Positions 7,988-19,400 of a DNA stretch of 44,517 nt are shown in pieces. A program made the translations under genes and the position numbers. The notes below the pieces were generated by a model, which did no database searches, had not been told where the DNA came from, and saw only the letters and a program-made list of their open reading frames with translations. The DNA is taken from NCBI GenBank assembly GCA_000493945.1, contig AWNW01000024.1, positions 1-44,517 on the forward strand, in the 5' to 3' direction. The stretch comes from Candidatus Hydrogenedens terephthalaticus JGI OTU-1 (lineage in GTDB: Bacteria; Hydrogenedentota; Hydrogenedentia; Hydrogenedentales; Hydrogenedentaceae). Every line of letters begins with the position of its first letter. The first letter of the stretch is position 1.

Positions 7988-8894
7988 GATTGCTTAAAAT
8001 ATTCCACTTAGGATAATATTAAATAAAAAAACCCATAGGAGTATTATAATGAACCTGAGTGAACTTGTCAAGATTGCTTCTTCAGAAAAGAAGTCGGAAG
8101 AATTTTTGTGACTCAAAGGTGTTCTTAAAAACTTTTCCTCATGTCCTTTTTATGAAGCAAATTCCATAGGAAGAATAAGAAGGAACTTTCTGAAGTGCTA
8201 TAAGTGTAAAAAGGAATGGAGTATAAGGAAGAGTAGTATCTTAGAGAAGATGAAGATTTCCTTTTCGAAGTTTGTATTGGCGATAAAATTATTTGTTTTA
8301 GAAGTTCCGGTCAATAGGGCTTATAAGGAGTTACATGTAGCCTATAACACCGCTTATAAGATTTATAGTAAAATACGGGAGGCGATATATCATTTTTTAT
8401 CTTCTAATAAGGCTTTTTTGACGGGAGAGATTGAGATGGATGAGAGTTATTTTGGAGGTAGAAGGAAGGGGAATAGGGGTTGTGGGGCGAAGAATAAGTT
8501 GCCGGTATTTGGCATTTTAGAGAGGCAGGGAAAAGTGAAGATAGAGGTAGTGCGAGATGTGACGGCCAAGAGTTTACTGGAAGCGGCGATAAAGAAAGTG
8601 AAGCGAGGGAGTCTTATTTACACGGACAAATTCAAGAGTTATGAAGGTTTGGTTTCGTATGGATTTCGCCATGAGCGGATAGACCATAGTAAGCGTTTTG
8701 GTAATGGTAAGGTATATATCAATGGTATTTAAGGATTTTGGAGTTATGCGAAGGAGCGGTTACTAAAACTTCATGGAGTAAGCAAAGAGAAATTTATATA
8801 TTATCTTAAGGAACTTGAATTTCGATACAATAATCGAGATAATATCGAGGATATGGTATGTCTATCCTTAGGTGGAATAAAATGAGTAATTATC
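7988..8894 (+). mobile_element. Decayed IS1595-family insertion sequence (ends approximate)
   Basis: A broken ISXO2/IS1595-type transposase frame (8049-8885) is flanked by imperfect inverted repeats. ATTCCACTTAGGATA (8001-8015) on the left matches TATCCTTAGGTGGAAT read in reverse (8863-8878) on the right. Weaker similarity extends outward to about 7988 and 8894. The right repeat overlaps the end of the transposase gene. I could not identify a target-site duplication, so the true ends are uncertain. Confidence 0.65.
8049..8885 (+). pseudogene. IS1595-family DDE transposase with two in-frame stops
   Basis: In one frame, 8049-8885 would encode about 278 residues of an ISXO2-like transposase, interrupted by TGA at 8109-8111 and TAA at 8730-8732. 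The catalytic parts are recognisable: MDESYFGGRRKG with the first Asp, IYTDKFKSY with the second, and NGI-stop-GFWSYAKERL where family members have NGIEGFW. The second stop therefore most simply replaces the conserved Glu codon (GAA to TAA). The N-terminal zinc ribbon keeps one CYKC pair, but the other has lost a Cys. The 160-residue open segment 8250-8732 is only the middle of the gene. The element should be unable to transpose itself. Confidence 0.85.
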
Positions 8895-8962
8895 TAGTTT
8901 TATTCATAAAGGTATGTTTTATAGTGAAAAAAATTCAAGGGGCTTCGGGTTCTTTCCGCTTC

Positions 8963-9193
8963 GTGAACTCTGTGTAAGGTCTCTGTATTCTCTGTGGTAA
9001 AAGAAATTTTCCACCTAAAAATCCCAGAAGCAAGGACGCTTCAGCTACTTTATTTCATGGTTTGTCCGTGTAATTCGTGGTAAAAGAATTAACCACAGAG
9101 GACACAAAGGAAATTCTACACAAAGGGCACAGAGGAAGATTTATCTACGGTAAAGACATGGATTTAAAGATATGGAGGCGAAAGATTTTTTGC
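8963..9193. repeat. 230-bp dispersed repeat, copy A
   Basis: This copy aligns end to end with 9411-9643. Shared landmarks in order are GTGAACTCTGTG, TTTGTGG or TCTGTGG followed by TAAAAGAAATTTTCCAC, GACGCTTCAGCTACTTTATTTC, CGTGTAATTCGTGGTAAAAGAA, TTAACCACAGAGGACACAAA, and GATATGGAGGCGAAA. The left and right halves are partly reverse complements (CTCTGTGGT..AAGAAA against ACCACAGAG), so the unit is a large imperfect palindrome. Confidence 0.8.
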
Positions 9194-9198
9194 ATCTA

Positions 9199-9299
9199 CA
9201 TTATATTGGTTGTATATCAATTTTATAATGGGGACTTGCTGTATTTGACGAGGTCTTGACGGAATACACGAATAGGGCGATTAGCCAATCGCCCCTACA
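9199..9299. repeat. Second copy of the hairpin-ended dispersed repeat
   Basis: This copy matches 97-192 along its length and ends in the stem GGGCGATT (9275-9282) / AATCGCCC (9287-9294) followed by CCTACA. It sits between the two 230-bp repeats, which suggests the repeats move or spread as compound blocks. Confidence 0.7.
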
Positions 9300-9327
9300 A
9301 TATATTTTATAATGGCGTGAAATTAAA

Positions 9328-9353
9328 TATCCGAAACGGGGATATTTCGGATA
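9328..9353. repeat. Short perfect inverted repeat
   Basis: TATCCGAAA (9328-9336) pairs with TTTCGGATA (9345-9353) around an 8-base loop. There is no T-run on the plus side, so it is not an obvious terminator. It belongs to the surrounding repeat mosaic. Confidence 0.6.
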
Positions 9354-9410
9354 CGGTATGGTCAATGATTTTGAAATGTCTGGAAGCGAAAGATTTTTCG
9401 CCTCTGCATT

Positions 9411-9643
9411 GTGAACTCTGTGCAAAATCTTTGTGCCCTTTGTGGTAAAAGAAATTTTCCACATGAAAATCCCCGAAGCGAGACGCTTCAGCTACTTTAT
9501 TTCGTGTTTGTTCGTGTAATTCGTGGTAAAAGAAATTAACCACAGAGGACACAAAGGAAATTTCACACAAAGAGCACAGAGGAAGATTCAGCGACGATAA
9601 TGGCATGGATTTAGAGATATGGAGGCGAAAAATCTTTCGCCTC
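9411..9643. repeat. 230-bp dispersed repeat, copy B
   Basis: This is a direct repeat of 8963-9193 with the same landmarks, about 450 bases downstream. It retains the palindromic arrangement (CCCTTTGTGGTAAAAGAAA against TTAACCACAGAGGACACAAAG). Copy B keeps a cleaner CCCCGAAGCGAGACGCTTC core than copy A. Confidence 0.8.
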
Positions 9644-9980
9644 AACATAAGAGGATTTGCAGGATTAATATGCCACGAATGCATGAATGTCTAACGAATA
9701 TTTTTCATTGGTTCTTATCCGTAATAATTTGTGCTATTCGTTGTAATGAAATCATTGACCCAAATTAGCACGCATATCTCTTTGTCCCCTATGTCCCCTC
9801 CGCCCCCTCCGTCTCATAAGTCCCCAAACACCCGCCTACCTGGCAAGGTCGCCTGCATGGCAAGGCTGCCACGAATGCACGAATGTCTAACGAATTTTGT
9901 TTATTTATTCCTATTCATGTCCTTTCGTATAATTCTTGGCAACTAAATCTTAAAAGCGATTTAACAGAAAGGTTTTAAAG

Positions 9981-10043
9981 ATGAAAGAGATGAGATGCAG
10001 AATTATAGGACTTTTTCTTCTATGCTTTATAGATCTGAAATAA
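9981..10043 (+). pseudogene. Possible 5' remnant of a secreted-protein gene
   Basis: A 20-codon frame starts with ATG 8 bases after AAAGG and encodes a basic start followed by a hydrophobic run (CRIIGLFLLCF), then stops. It looks like the beginning of a signal peptide cut short. It could equally be chance in AT-rich DNA. Confidence 0.2.
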
Positions 10044-10073
10044 TAAAAAAACAAAGTTGTTTTATTAAAAAAA

Positions 10074-10082
10074 TGGTATAAT
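10074..10082 (+). promoter_or_regulatory. Candidate extended -10 element (TGG-TATAAT)
   Basis: A perfect TATAAT (10077-10082) is preceded by TGG, the extended -10 form. The only -35-like string (TTGTTT, 10057-10062) is 14 bases away, which is too close. If used, it would give the giant gene a leader of about 340 bases. The same GGTATNAT core occurs upstream of hypA and of the last gene in the window. Confidence 0.35.
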
Positions 10083-10221
10083 TTTTAAAAATGTAAATAA
10101 ATATAATGAAAGGAAAATAAAATAATAAAAAACGAATTGTGTTTCTGATATTTTTCAAATACAAGAAGCCGGTGTTCGTAATATTAAAATGAAGGTTTTT
10201 TGTAAGAGAGAAGATATTAGG

Positions 10222-10270
10222 GAACACTGTTTCGACAGGCTCAACAACCATGTTTCAACAGGTTCAACAA
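10222..10270. repeat. Doubled TTTC.ACAGG.TCAACAA motif
   Basis: TGTTTCGACAGGCTCAACAA and TGTTTCAACAGGTTCAACAA follow each other with 3-4 bases between. This short motif resembles a common intergenic repeat of many environmental bacterial genomes. I assign no function to it. Confidence 0.5.
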
Positions 10271-10428
10271 TCTATTAAAGAAAGAACAGTGGCAAAAATA
10301 AAAGATACTTTGTTTGCCGTTTTTCGATTGTTTCAAAACAGACATAGCACAGCTTCCTTTTTTCATCATGAGGAAGGGGAAAATTTAATAATTTTTAACA
10401 ATAAAATATTAAATTAAAGGTAAAAGCA

Positions 10429-13400
10429 ATGTCCAGAGGGAATAAGGGAAGATTTTGTTCTTCAAAAGATGTGAATGCGGTAGTTTTAAGTTTTGGATCT
10501 ATAAAAAAATGGGACAGAGGGCGGACGAGGAGAATAGTGCCGATTTATGTTTTTCTTCTTGCTTTAACAGTTTTTTTTCTAAGTTCCAGTAATTCTTGGG
10601 CAGTAATTTACATAAGTAATATAGTGGACTTACAGAAGATAGGGAATGATCCGAATTATCCGTTAAACGGTGAGTATGAATTGACACAGGACATAGATGC
10701 AAGTGATACGGTGAATTGGAATAATGGAGCCTGCTTTCTACCGATAGGGACAGAGAGCAATCGCTTTACAGGCAAATTTGACGGCAAGGGGCATAAGATA
10801 ACGAGTTTATATATTAATCGTCCAGAAACAGATAATGTAGGTTTGTTTGGTTATATGTGTGGTGAGGTGAAGAATGTCGGGATAGAGAATGGTCAGATAG
10901 TTGGGAAAAATAATGTTGGCGGTCTTGTGGGTTTTAATAATGGAGGCACGGTGACGCAGTGTTATAGCACGGGAGCGGTGGTTGGTGGTAGTGATGTCGG
11001 CGGTCTTGTGGGTGATAATTCTGGCACGGTGAGTGGCAGTTATAACACGGGTTTGGTGATGGGAAATAGTGATGTCGGCGGGTTGGTGGGTGTGAGTAGT
11101 TCTGGAGGCACGGTGACGCAGTGTTATAGCACGGGTTCGGTGGCTGGTGAAAACAATGTCGGCGGTCTTGTGGGTTGGAATTTCGGAGTCACGGTGAGTA
11201 ATAGTTATGCGATGGGCTCGGTGACGGGGTCTAATTTTTATATAGGTGGATTGATAGGCTACATCGAAGGAGGTAGTGTTACGAATACTTATTCAACGGG
11301 ATTAGTAGGAGGTAGTGGAAGCAATAAAGGTGGATTGATAGGATATCGCAGTTCAGGCACTGTAACGAGTAGTTATTGGGATATAGAGACCTCGGGGCGG
11401 AGTAGTTCTGCAGGTGGCGTTGGCAAGACAACAGCAGAGATGAAACAGCAGGCAACCTTTGTTGACTGGGATTTTGTTAATACTTGGGGCATAATAGAGA
11501 ATATGACTTATCCTTATCTTTTATGGCAATATGTAGTTCCAAATGTGATTGGTATGAGTCAGGCGAATGCAGAGAGTGCGATAACAGGAGCCGGTCTGAC
11601 CGTAGGGACAGTAAGTCAGCAATGCAGTGATACCGTGCCTGCGGGTAATGTGATCAGCCAAAATCCATCGGGCGGGTCACAAGTACCGCCAGGCAGTTCG
11701 GTGGATTTAATTGTATCTAATGGCCCGTGTCCTACTATCCAAATAAATGATATAGAAGAGTTGCAGAATATAGGGTATGGTGCATATCCATTGAACTGGA
11801 ATTATGAATTGACACAGGACATCGATGCGAGTAATACAATAAACTGGAATAGTGGAGCGGGCTTTGCACCGATAGGAACTGCTATCAATCCGTTTACAGG
11901 CAAATTTGACGGTAAGGGACACAAGATAATAGGATTGTATATTAACCGTCCTTCAACAAATTTTGTTGGTTTGTTTGGTTATATCGGTTCCTATAGCGAG
12001 GTGAAGAATGTATGCATAGAGAATGCGATGGTGTCTGGGGGGGATTCTACTGGAGGTCTGATAGGAAGAATTAATAACAGTAGCACGGTATCGAATTGCT
12101 ATGTAAATAGCTTTATTTCTGGTGGAAATAATGTTGGCGGACTGGTAGGATATAATAATGGTACAGTAGATGGGAGTTATTCAACAAGCTCTGTGGTTGG
12201 GTCTACTTATGTTGGCGGTCTAATAGGTTGGAATAATAATGACGGTACAGTAGATAGAAGTTATTCAACGGGCTCTGTGTATGGGACTAGTTATGCAGGC
12301 GGACTGGTAGGTAGAAATAATTATGGTATAGTAAGAAAATGTTATGCTACAGGTTCTGTTTATGGGACTGGTTATAGTGGCGGACTGGTGGGTAGGAATG
12401 ATTATGGTACTGTGGAAAATAGTTATGCTATGGGTTCCGTAACTGGTTTCGTTGGTTCTGGTTATATAGGTGGATTGATAGGCTACTTAAATGGTGGAAA
12501 TATTACTAATACCTATTCTACAGGTTTCGTTATTGGTCATATATGTGGAGGACTTGTTGGTAGTGTAGCAGGTTCTCCTATAGTAACGAATAGCTATTGG
12601 GATACAGAGACTTCCGGAAGGAGCACATCTGCGGCAGGTAGTGGTAGGACAACTACCCAGATGAAAAAACAATCTACTTTTAATGGTTGGGACTTTACTA
12701 CAATTTGGGATATAACTGATGATAGTACCTATCCCTGGCTAAGGTCATTGGGTCAACCTCAGTTTGCTCCTCCACCTGTGGAGAAGAATATCAGCACCTT
12801 AGCGGAGTTGAACAAGATAGGACGAGATACAGAATATCCGTGGGATGAGATATATCATTTAGTGAATGATATAGATGCGAGTGAGACGGTGAGTTGGGAT
12901 GGAGGTAAGGGATTTAAGCCGATAAGTGTATTTACGGGCAAGTTTTATGGACATGGGCATAAGATAGAGAATTTGTATATAAATCGTTCTGAAGAGACTA
13001 ATGTTGGTTTGTTTGGTAATTTGAAGTATGGAGAGGTTCGAGATTTAGGAATAGAAAATGCGTTTGTAAATGGAAGACAAAGTGTTGGCATACTGGCAGG
13101 TGTTAATTCTGGTATGGTGAGTAACTGTTATTCTACGGGTTCTGTGATTAGTACCGTTTATTATGCTGGCGGACTGTTAGGTATTAATACAGGTACAACA
13201 AATAATAATTATTCTATGGCTTCCGTGACTGGTAAAGATTTTGTCGGTGGATTGGTAGGCAAGAATATTAGTACAGTGAGTAATAGTTATGCGATTGGTT
13301 CCGTGACGGGGTCTGGTCAAAGGATAGGTGGATTGATAGGTTGGTTAGATGGTGGTAGTGTTAATAATACCTATGCCACAGGTTTAGTTGGCGGTAGTGG

Positions 13401-16400
13401 GAGTAATAAAGGAGGGCTTGTTGGTTATTTAGAAAATTCTCCTATAGTAACGAATAGTTATTGGGATACGGAAGCTTCGGGGATGAGTACATCTGCGGCA
13501 GGTACTGGTAAAACAACTGCGGAGATGAAACAGCAATCCACTTTTATTGACTGGGATTTTACGAATATATGGGGTATAATCGAGACATGTAGCTATCCCT
13601 GGTTAAAAGAATTACCTAATCCTTATGTAACTGTGGTTCCGGATGTTTTGGGTTTCTCAATAACAGAAGCAGAAGAAGCAATACAAAATTATTGTTTAAT
13701 TATAGGAGGAGGGGCCGTACAATGCAGTAATACGGTGCCTGCGGGTAATGTAATTAGTCAAAATCCATCGGGTGGAGTGCAAGTGCCGCCGGGCAGTTCC
13801 GTGGATTTAGTCGTATCCACAGGTCCGTGTGCTGAAGTCCCAAATGTCGTTGGTATGACGCAGGCGAATGCGGAAAGTGCGATAACAGGAGCAGGTCTGA
13901 CCGTAGGGACAGTAAGTCAGCAATGCAGTGATACCGTGCCTGCGGGTAATGTGATTAGTCAAAATCCATCGGGTGGATCGCAAGTATTACCGGGTAGTGT
14001 GGTGGATTTAGTCGTGTCCACAGGACCGTGTCCCGTTACTGTTCCGGATGTAGTAGGCATGACACAGGCGAATGCGGAGAGTGCGATAACAGGAGCAGGG
14101 CTGACCGTAGGTAATATAAGTCAGCAATGTAGTAATACAATTCCTGCGGGTAATGTAATCAGCCAAAATCCATCGGGTGGAGTGCAAGTGCCGCCGGGTA
14201 GTGTGGTGGATTTAGTCGTATCCACAGGTCCGTGCCCGGAAGGCGAAGGAATTATGGAAGGAACACCGGAAGGTGAAGGCATAGTAGAAGGAACACCAGA
14301 AGGCATACAGGAAGGAGAGGGAATAACTGAAGGTGAAGGCATAGTAGAGGGAACACCAGAAGGTTCACTAGAGGGTGAAATAAGTGTGATTCAGATAGAC
14401 AGTATAGAGGAATTACAGAAGATAGGGAACGACCCGGGTTATCCGTTGAACGGGGAATATGAATTGACACAGGACATAGATGCCAGTGATACGGTAAACT
14501 GGAATAGCGGAGCAGGGTTTGCGCCAATAGGCATATATGAACGGTTTAGTGGCAAATTTGATGGGAAGGGATATAAGATAACAGGATTGTATATTAACCG
14601 CCCAAATGATAGTGCTGGTTTATTTAATAATATTGGATCAGGTAGTGAGATAAGGAATTTGGGGATAGAGGACTGTCAGATTGTTGGCTACTGGTATGTT
14701 GGCAGTTTGGTGGCTGTGCCATGGGTAAGTATAGTTTCAAATTGTTATAGTACGGGTTCTGTTTCAGGCACCGGTAATGCTACTGGTGGTCTATTGGGTT
14801 ATCAACAAGGAGGTACGGTTTCGAATTGCTATAGCACGGCAAGTGTGTCAGGTAATGATAAAACCGGCGGACTGGTAGGTTGGAATTGGTTAGGCACAGT
14901 ATCTAATTGTTATAGCACGGGTGCAGTGTCAGGTAGTAGTAATGTTGGTGGCTTGGTGGGTAGAAATGATGGTACGGTGTCGAGTTGCTATTGGGATGTA
15001 GAGACATCGGGACAAAATAGTTCTTCTGGCGGAATAGGCAAGACAACCGCGGAGTTGAAACAGCAATCAACCTTTGTTGGTTGGGATTTTGTTAATATAT
15101 GGGGAATCAAAGAGAATACAACTTATCCTTATCTTTTATGGCAATATGTAGTTCCGAATGTAATTGGTATGAGTCAGAGTAATGCGGAAAGTGCGATAAC
15201 AGGAGCCGGTCTGACCGTAGGGACAGTAAGTCAGCAATGCAGTGATACCGTGCCTGCGGGTAATGTAATCAGCCAAAATCCAGCAGGTGGAGTGCAAGTG
15301 CCGCCGGGCAGTGCGGTGGATATAGTCGTGTCCACCGGACCGTGCCCGGAAGGAGAGGGGATTATTGAAGGAATACCAGAAGGTATACAGGAAGGAGAGG
15401 GAATAACTGAAGGAGAAGGCATAATAGAAGGAACACCGGAAGGGATACAGGAAGGCGAGGGAATTACAGAAGGTGAAGGCATAATAGAAGGAACACCGGA
15501 AGGGATACCCGAAGGCTCAACAGAAGGTGAAGGCATAGTAGAAGGAACACCAGAAGGTTCACTAGAGGGTGAAATAATTGTAATTCAGATAGATAGTATT
15601 GAAGAATTACAAAAGATAGGAAATGATACGGGTTATCCATTGGATGGGAATTATGAACTGACGCAGAATATAGATGCCAGAGATACAGTGAACTGGAATA
15701 GTGGAGCAGGTTTTGCACCAATAGGTACATACATTAATCCATTTACGGGCAAATTTGATGGGAAGGGACATAAGATAATGGGGTTATATATTAACATGCC
15801 GGAAGCAGATTTTGTTGGTTTATTTGGTACTATTGCTTTAGGCAGTATGGTGAAGAATTTGGGGATCGAACACTTTTGGATTGTGGGCGGAGGTAAAGTA
15901 GGTGCTCTGGTGGGTTGGAATTTAAGTACAGTGTCTAATTGTTATAGTATGGGTTCGGTGGAAAGTGATGGTTATTATATAGGCGGTCTTGTGGGTTATA
16001 ATGGTAATAAAGGTATGGTTTTAAACTGCTTTAGCACAGGCTCTGTTTCGGGTTACAGAATTGTAGGCGGTCTAATAGGAGGGAATTATTCTGGTACGGT
16101 GTTGAATTGTTATAGTATATGTTCAGTTTCGGTTAGCAATGATTATGTCGGTGGTCTAATAGGTTATAATGGTATTGATGGAATGGTGACTAATTGCTAT
16201 AGCACGGGTTTAGTTACGGGTAGTGCCAATAATATCGGGGGTCTGTCAGGCGGGAATATTGGGACAGTATCGGGTAGTTATTGGGATATTCAGACATCGG
16301 GACAAAGCAGTTCTGCTGGCGGGACAGGTAAGACAACTGCGGAGATGAAACAAAAAGCAACCTTTATTGGCTGGAATTTCACAACAATTTGGGGTATAAA

Positions 16401-19400
16401 TGAAGGTGTTAGTTATCCTTACTTATTATGGCAAGGCGGACCTCTTCGCGAAGTTCCTGATGTAGTTGGTATGACACAGAGTAATGCAGAGAGTGCAATA
16501 ATAGGAGCGGGACTGACTGTAGGAACGATAAGCCAGCAATGCAGTGATACAGTTCTTACGGGTAATGTAATTAGCCAGAACCCAGCAGGAGGAATGCAGG
16601 TACCGCCGGGCAGTGCGGTGAATTTAATTGTATCCACCGGACCCTGCCCTATTCCTGTTCCGAATGTAGTTGGTATGACACAGAGTAATGCAGAGAGTGC
16701 AATAACAGGAGCGGGACTGACTGTAGGAACGATAAGCCAGCAATGCAGTGATACAGTTCCTGCGGGTAATGTAATTAGCCAGAACCCAGCAGGAGGAATG
16801 CAGGTACCGCCGGGCAGTGCGGTGAATTTAATTGTATCCACCGGACCCTGCCCTATTCCTGTTCCGAATGTAGTTGGTATGACACAGAGTTCTGCAGAGA
16901 GTGCGATAACGGAAGTGGGACTAACTGTAGGAACGATAAGCCAGCAATGCAGCAATACGGTGCCTGCAGGTAATGTAGTCAGTCAGACGCCAGTCGCCGG
17001 AGAGCAAGTTCCACCTGGAACGGCAGTAGATCTCGTTTTATCCAACGGACCATGCATTGTTACTGTTCCTGATGTAGTTAGCATGACTCAGAGTAATGCA
17101 GTAAGTGCGATAACGGAAGCGGGACTGACCGTAGGGACAGTGAGCCAGCAGTGTAGCAATACAGTCATTGCAGGCAGAGTCATCAGCCAGAGTCCTTTTT
17201 CTGGAACATCGGTGTTACAGGGTAGTTCTGTGAATCTGGTTGTATCTAATGGACTTTGCCTCTCTTCAGTTCCTAATGTAATTGGAATGACCCAATCAGA
17301 AGCGGAGATGGCAATTATAACTGCTGGACTAAATATAGGTTCACTAACTCAACAATGTAGCAATTCTATTCCGTCGGGCAAAGTGATAGAGCAAACCCCG
17401 GGTAGTGGAAGCATGGTGTTAACAGGTAGTTCTATCAATCTGGTAATATCCACTGGACCTTGTCCTGTTTCTGTTCCGAATGTAGTAGGTATGACACAGA
17501 GTTCTGCGACGAGTGCGATAACAGGATCGGGATTGACTGTGGGGACAGTAAGTCAGCAGTGCAATAATACAATAGAAGCGGGCAAAGTCATTAGTCAGAC
17601 GCCGTCTGCGGGACAGCAGGCAACCCCGGGAACAGCCGTAAATCTGGTAATATCCACAGGACCGTGTCCTGTTACAGTTCCGAATGTAGTAGGTATGACA
17701 CAGAGTTCTGCGACGAGTTCAATAACAGGATCGGGATTGACTGTGGGGATGGTAAGTCAGCAGTGCAATAATACAATAGAAGCGGGTAAAGTAATCAGTC
17801 AGACGCCATCGGAAGGAGTTCAAGTACCACCGAATAGCGCAGTTGATTTAGTTGTATCCACAGGTCCGTGTCTTATCCTGATAGATGGTATCGAGGAATT
17901 GCAGAAGATAGGTAATGACCCTGATTATCCGTTGAATGTAAATTATGAATTGACACAGGACATAGATGCAAGTGATACGGTAAACTGGAATGATGGTTTA
18001 GGGTTTGCACCGATAGGAACATTAGGCAATCCTTTTACAGGAAAATTTGATGGAAAGGGATATAGGATAATAGGATTGTATATTAACCAGCCAGATGCAG
18101 ATTGTGTCGGTTTATTTGGCTATATTGGTTCAGGTAGCGAGATAAAGGATTTCGGGGTAGAAGACTTTCATATTTCGGGTCGTAATTATGTTGGCGGTCT
18201 GATAGGGGTTAATAAAGGAATAGTATCAAATTGTTACAGCATTGGCTCAGTATCGGCTAAGGGTGATGTTGTTAGTGGACTAATAGGTATTAATGTAAAA
18301 GGAGGCACTGTATCGAATTGCTATAGTACGGGATCAGTGGAGGGTTATAGAATTGTAGGGGGGGTATTGGGAGTAAATGATGGAGGTACGATATCCAATT
18401 GCTATAACACGGGTTCAGTGTCGGCTCACAGTGATTATGTTGGTGGACTGATGGGCTATAATTATTATGGTACAATATCGAATTGCTATAACACGGGTTC
18501 GGTAGGGGGTTTTAGAGGCATCGGCGGTCTTGTAGGAAGTAATTATTACGGAACGATATCCAATTGCTATAACACGGGATCGGTATCGAGTACTGGTGAT
18601 TATGTTGGTGGCATTGTGGGTTATAATAACGGTTTCGGGAAAATATCGGATTGTTATAACACAGGCTCGGTAGAGGGCGTTGAAGAAATTGGTGGTTTAA
18701 TAGGTCGGAATGATGGGACAGTATCGAATTGCTATAGCAGGGGTTTTGTATTAGGTAACGGTATATATGTGGGTGGTTTAATAGGTTATAATAATTTTGG
18801 AACAGTGTCGAGTAGTTATTGGAACATTCAGACATCGGGACAAAATAGTTCTGATGGTGGAACAGGTAAGATGACTGTGGAAATGAGACAGCAAGCAACC
18901 TATGTTGGTTGGGACTTTACAACAATTTGGGGTGTAAACGAAGGTATTAGTTACCCATACTTATTATGGCAAGGTGTGCCTCTTCCAGAAGAGGAGTCTG
19001 TTCCTGATGTAATCGGTATGACGCAAAGTAACGCGGAGAATGCCATAACAGGAGTGGGATTGACGGTAGGGGCGGTAAGCCAGCAGTGCAGCAATACCGT
19101 AGAAGCAGGTAAGGTAATCAGTCAGGTTCCATCTGCGGGACAGCAAGTTTCACCGGGAACGGCTGTGAATCTGGTAGTGTCCACAGGACCTTGTCCCGTT
19201 TCCGTTCCGAATGTAGTCGGCATGACACAGAGTAATGCAACGAGTGCGATAACAGGGGCGGGATTGACGGTAGGGACGGTGAGCCGGCAATGTAGTAATA
19301 CCGTAGAGGCGGGCAAGGTAATCAGTCAGAATCCATCCGGCGGGGAACAAGTGCCACCGGGTAATTCAGTAGATATAGTCATATCCACAGGACCTTGCCC

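Larger units (their letters stand above)
8886..10428. other. Gene-poor, repeat-rich intergenic region
   Basis: About 1.5 kb between the IS remnant and the giant gene has no convincing protein gene. It holds two ~230-bp direct repeats, one copy of the hairpin-ended element also seen at 97-192, a separate hairpin (9328-9353), a short 9-bp-type tract (9781-9821), a Cys/Pro-codon-like CCTGGCAAGG repeat (9830-9870), a possible gene remnant (9981-10043), a TATAAT element and a doubled TTTC.ACAGG.TCAACAA motif. From about 10020 the composition turns very AT-rich. Confidence 0.6.

Noticed and set aside
9077..9684. Several 60-125-residue frames on both strands
   Set aside because: They are translations of the 230-bp repeats and the hairpin element; copies A and B do not keep one common frame.
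14121..16955. Minus-strand frames with PSPS.IPSG or TVSLHCWLIVPTVSP repeats
   Set aside because: These are the antisense images of the Glu-Gly linkers and the PASTA array in the giant gene; base composition leaves the opposite strand open.
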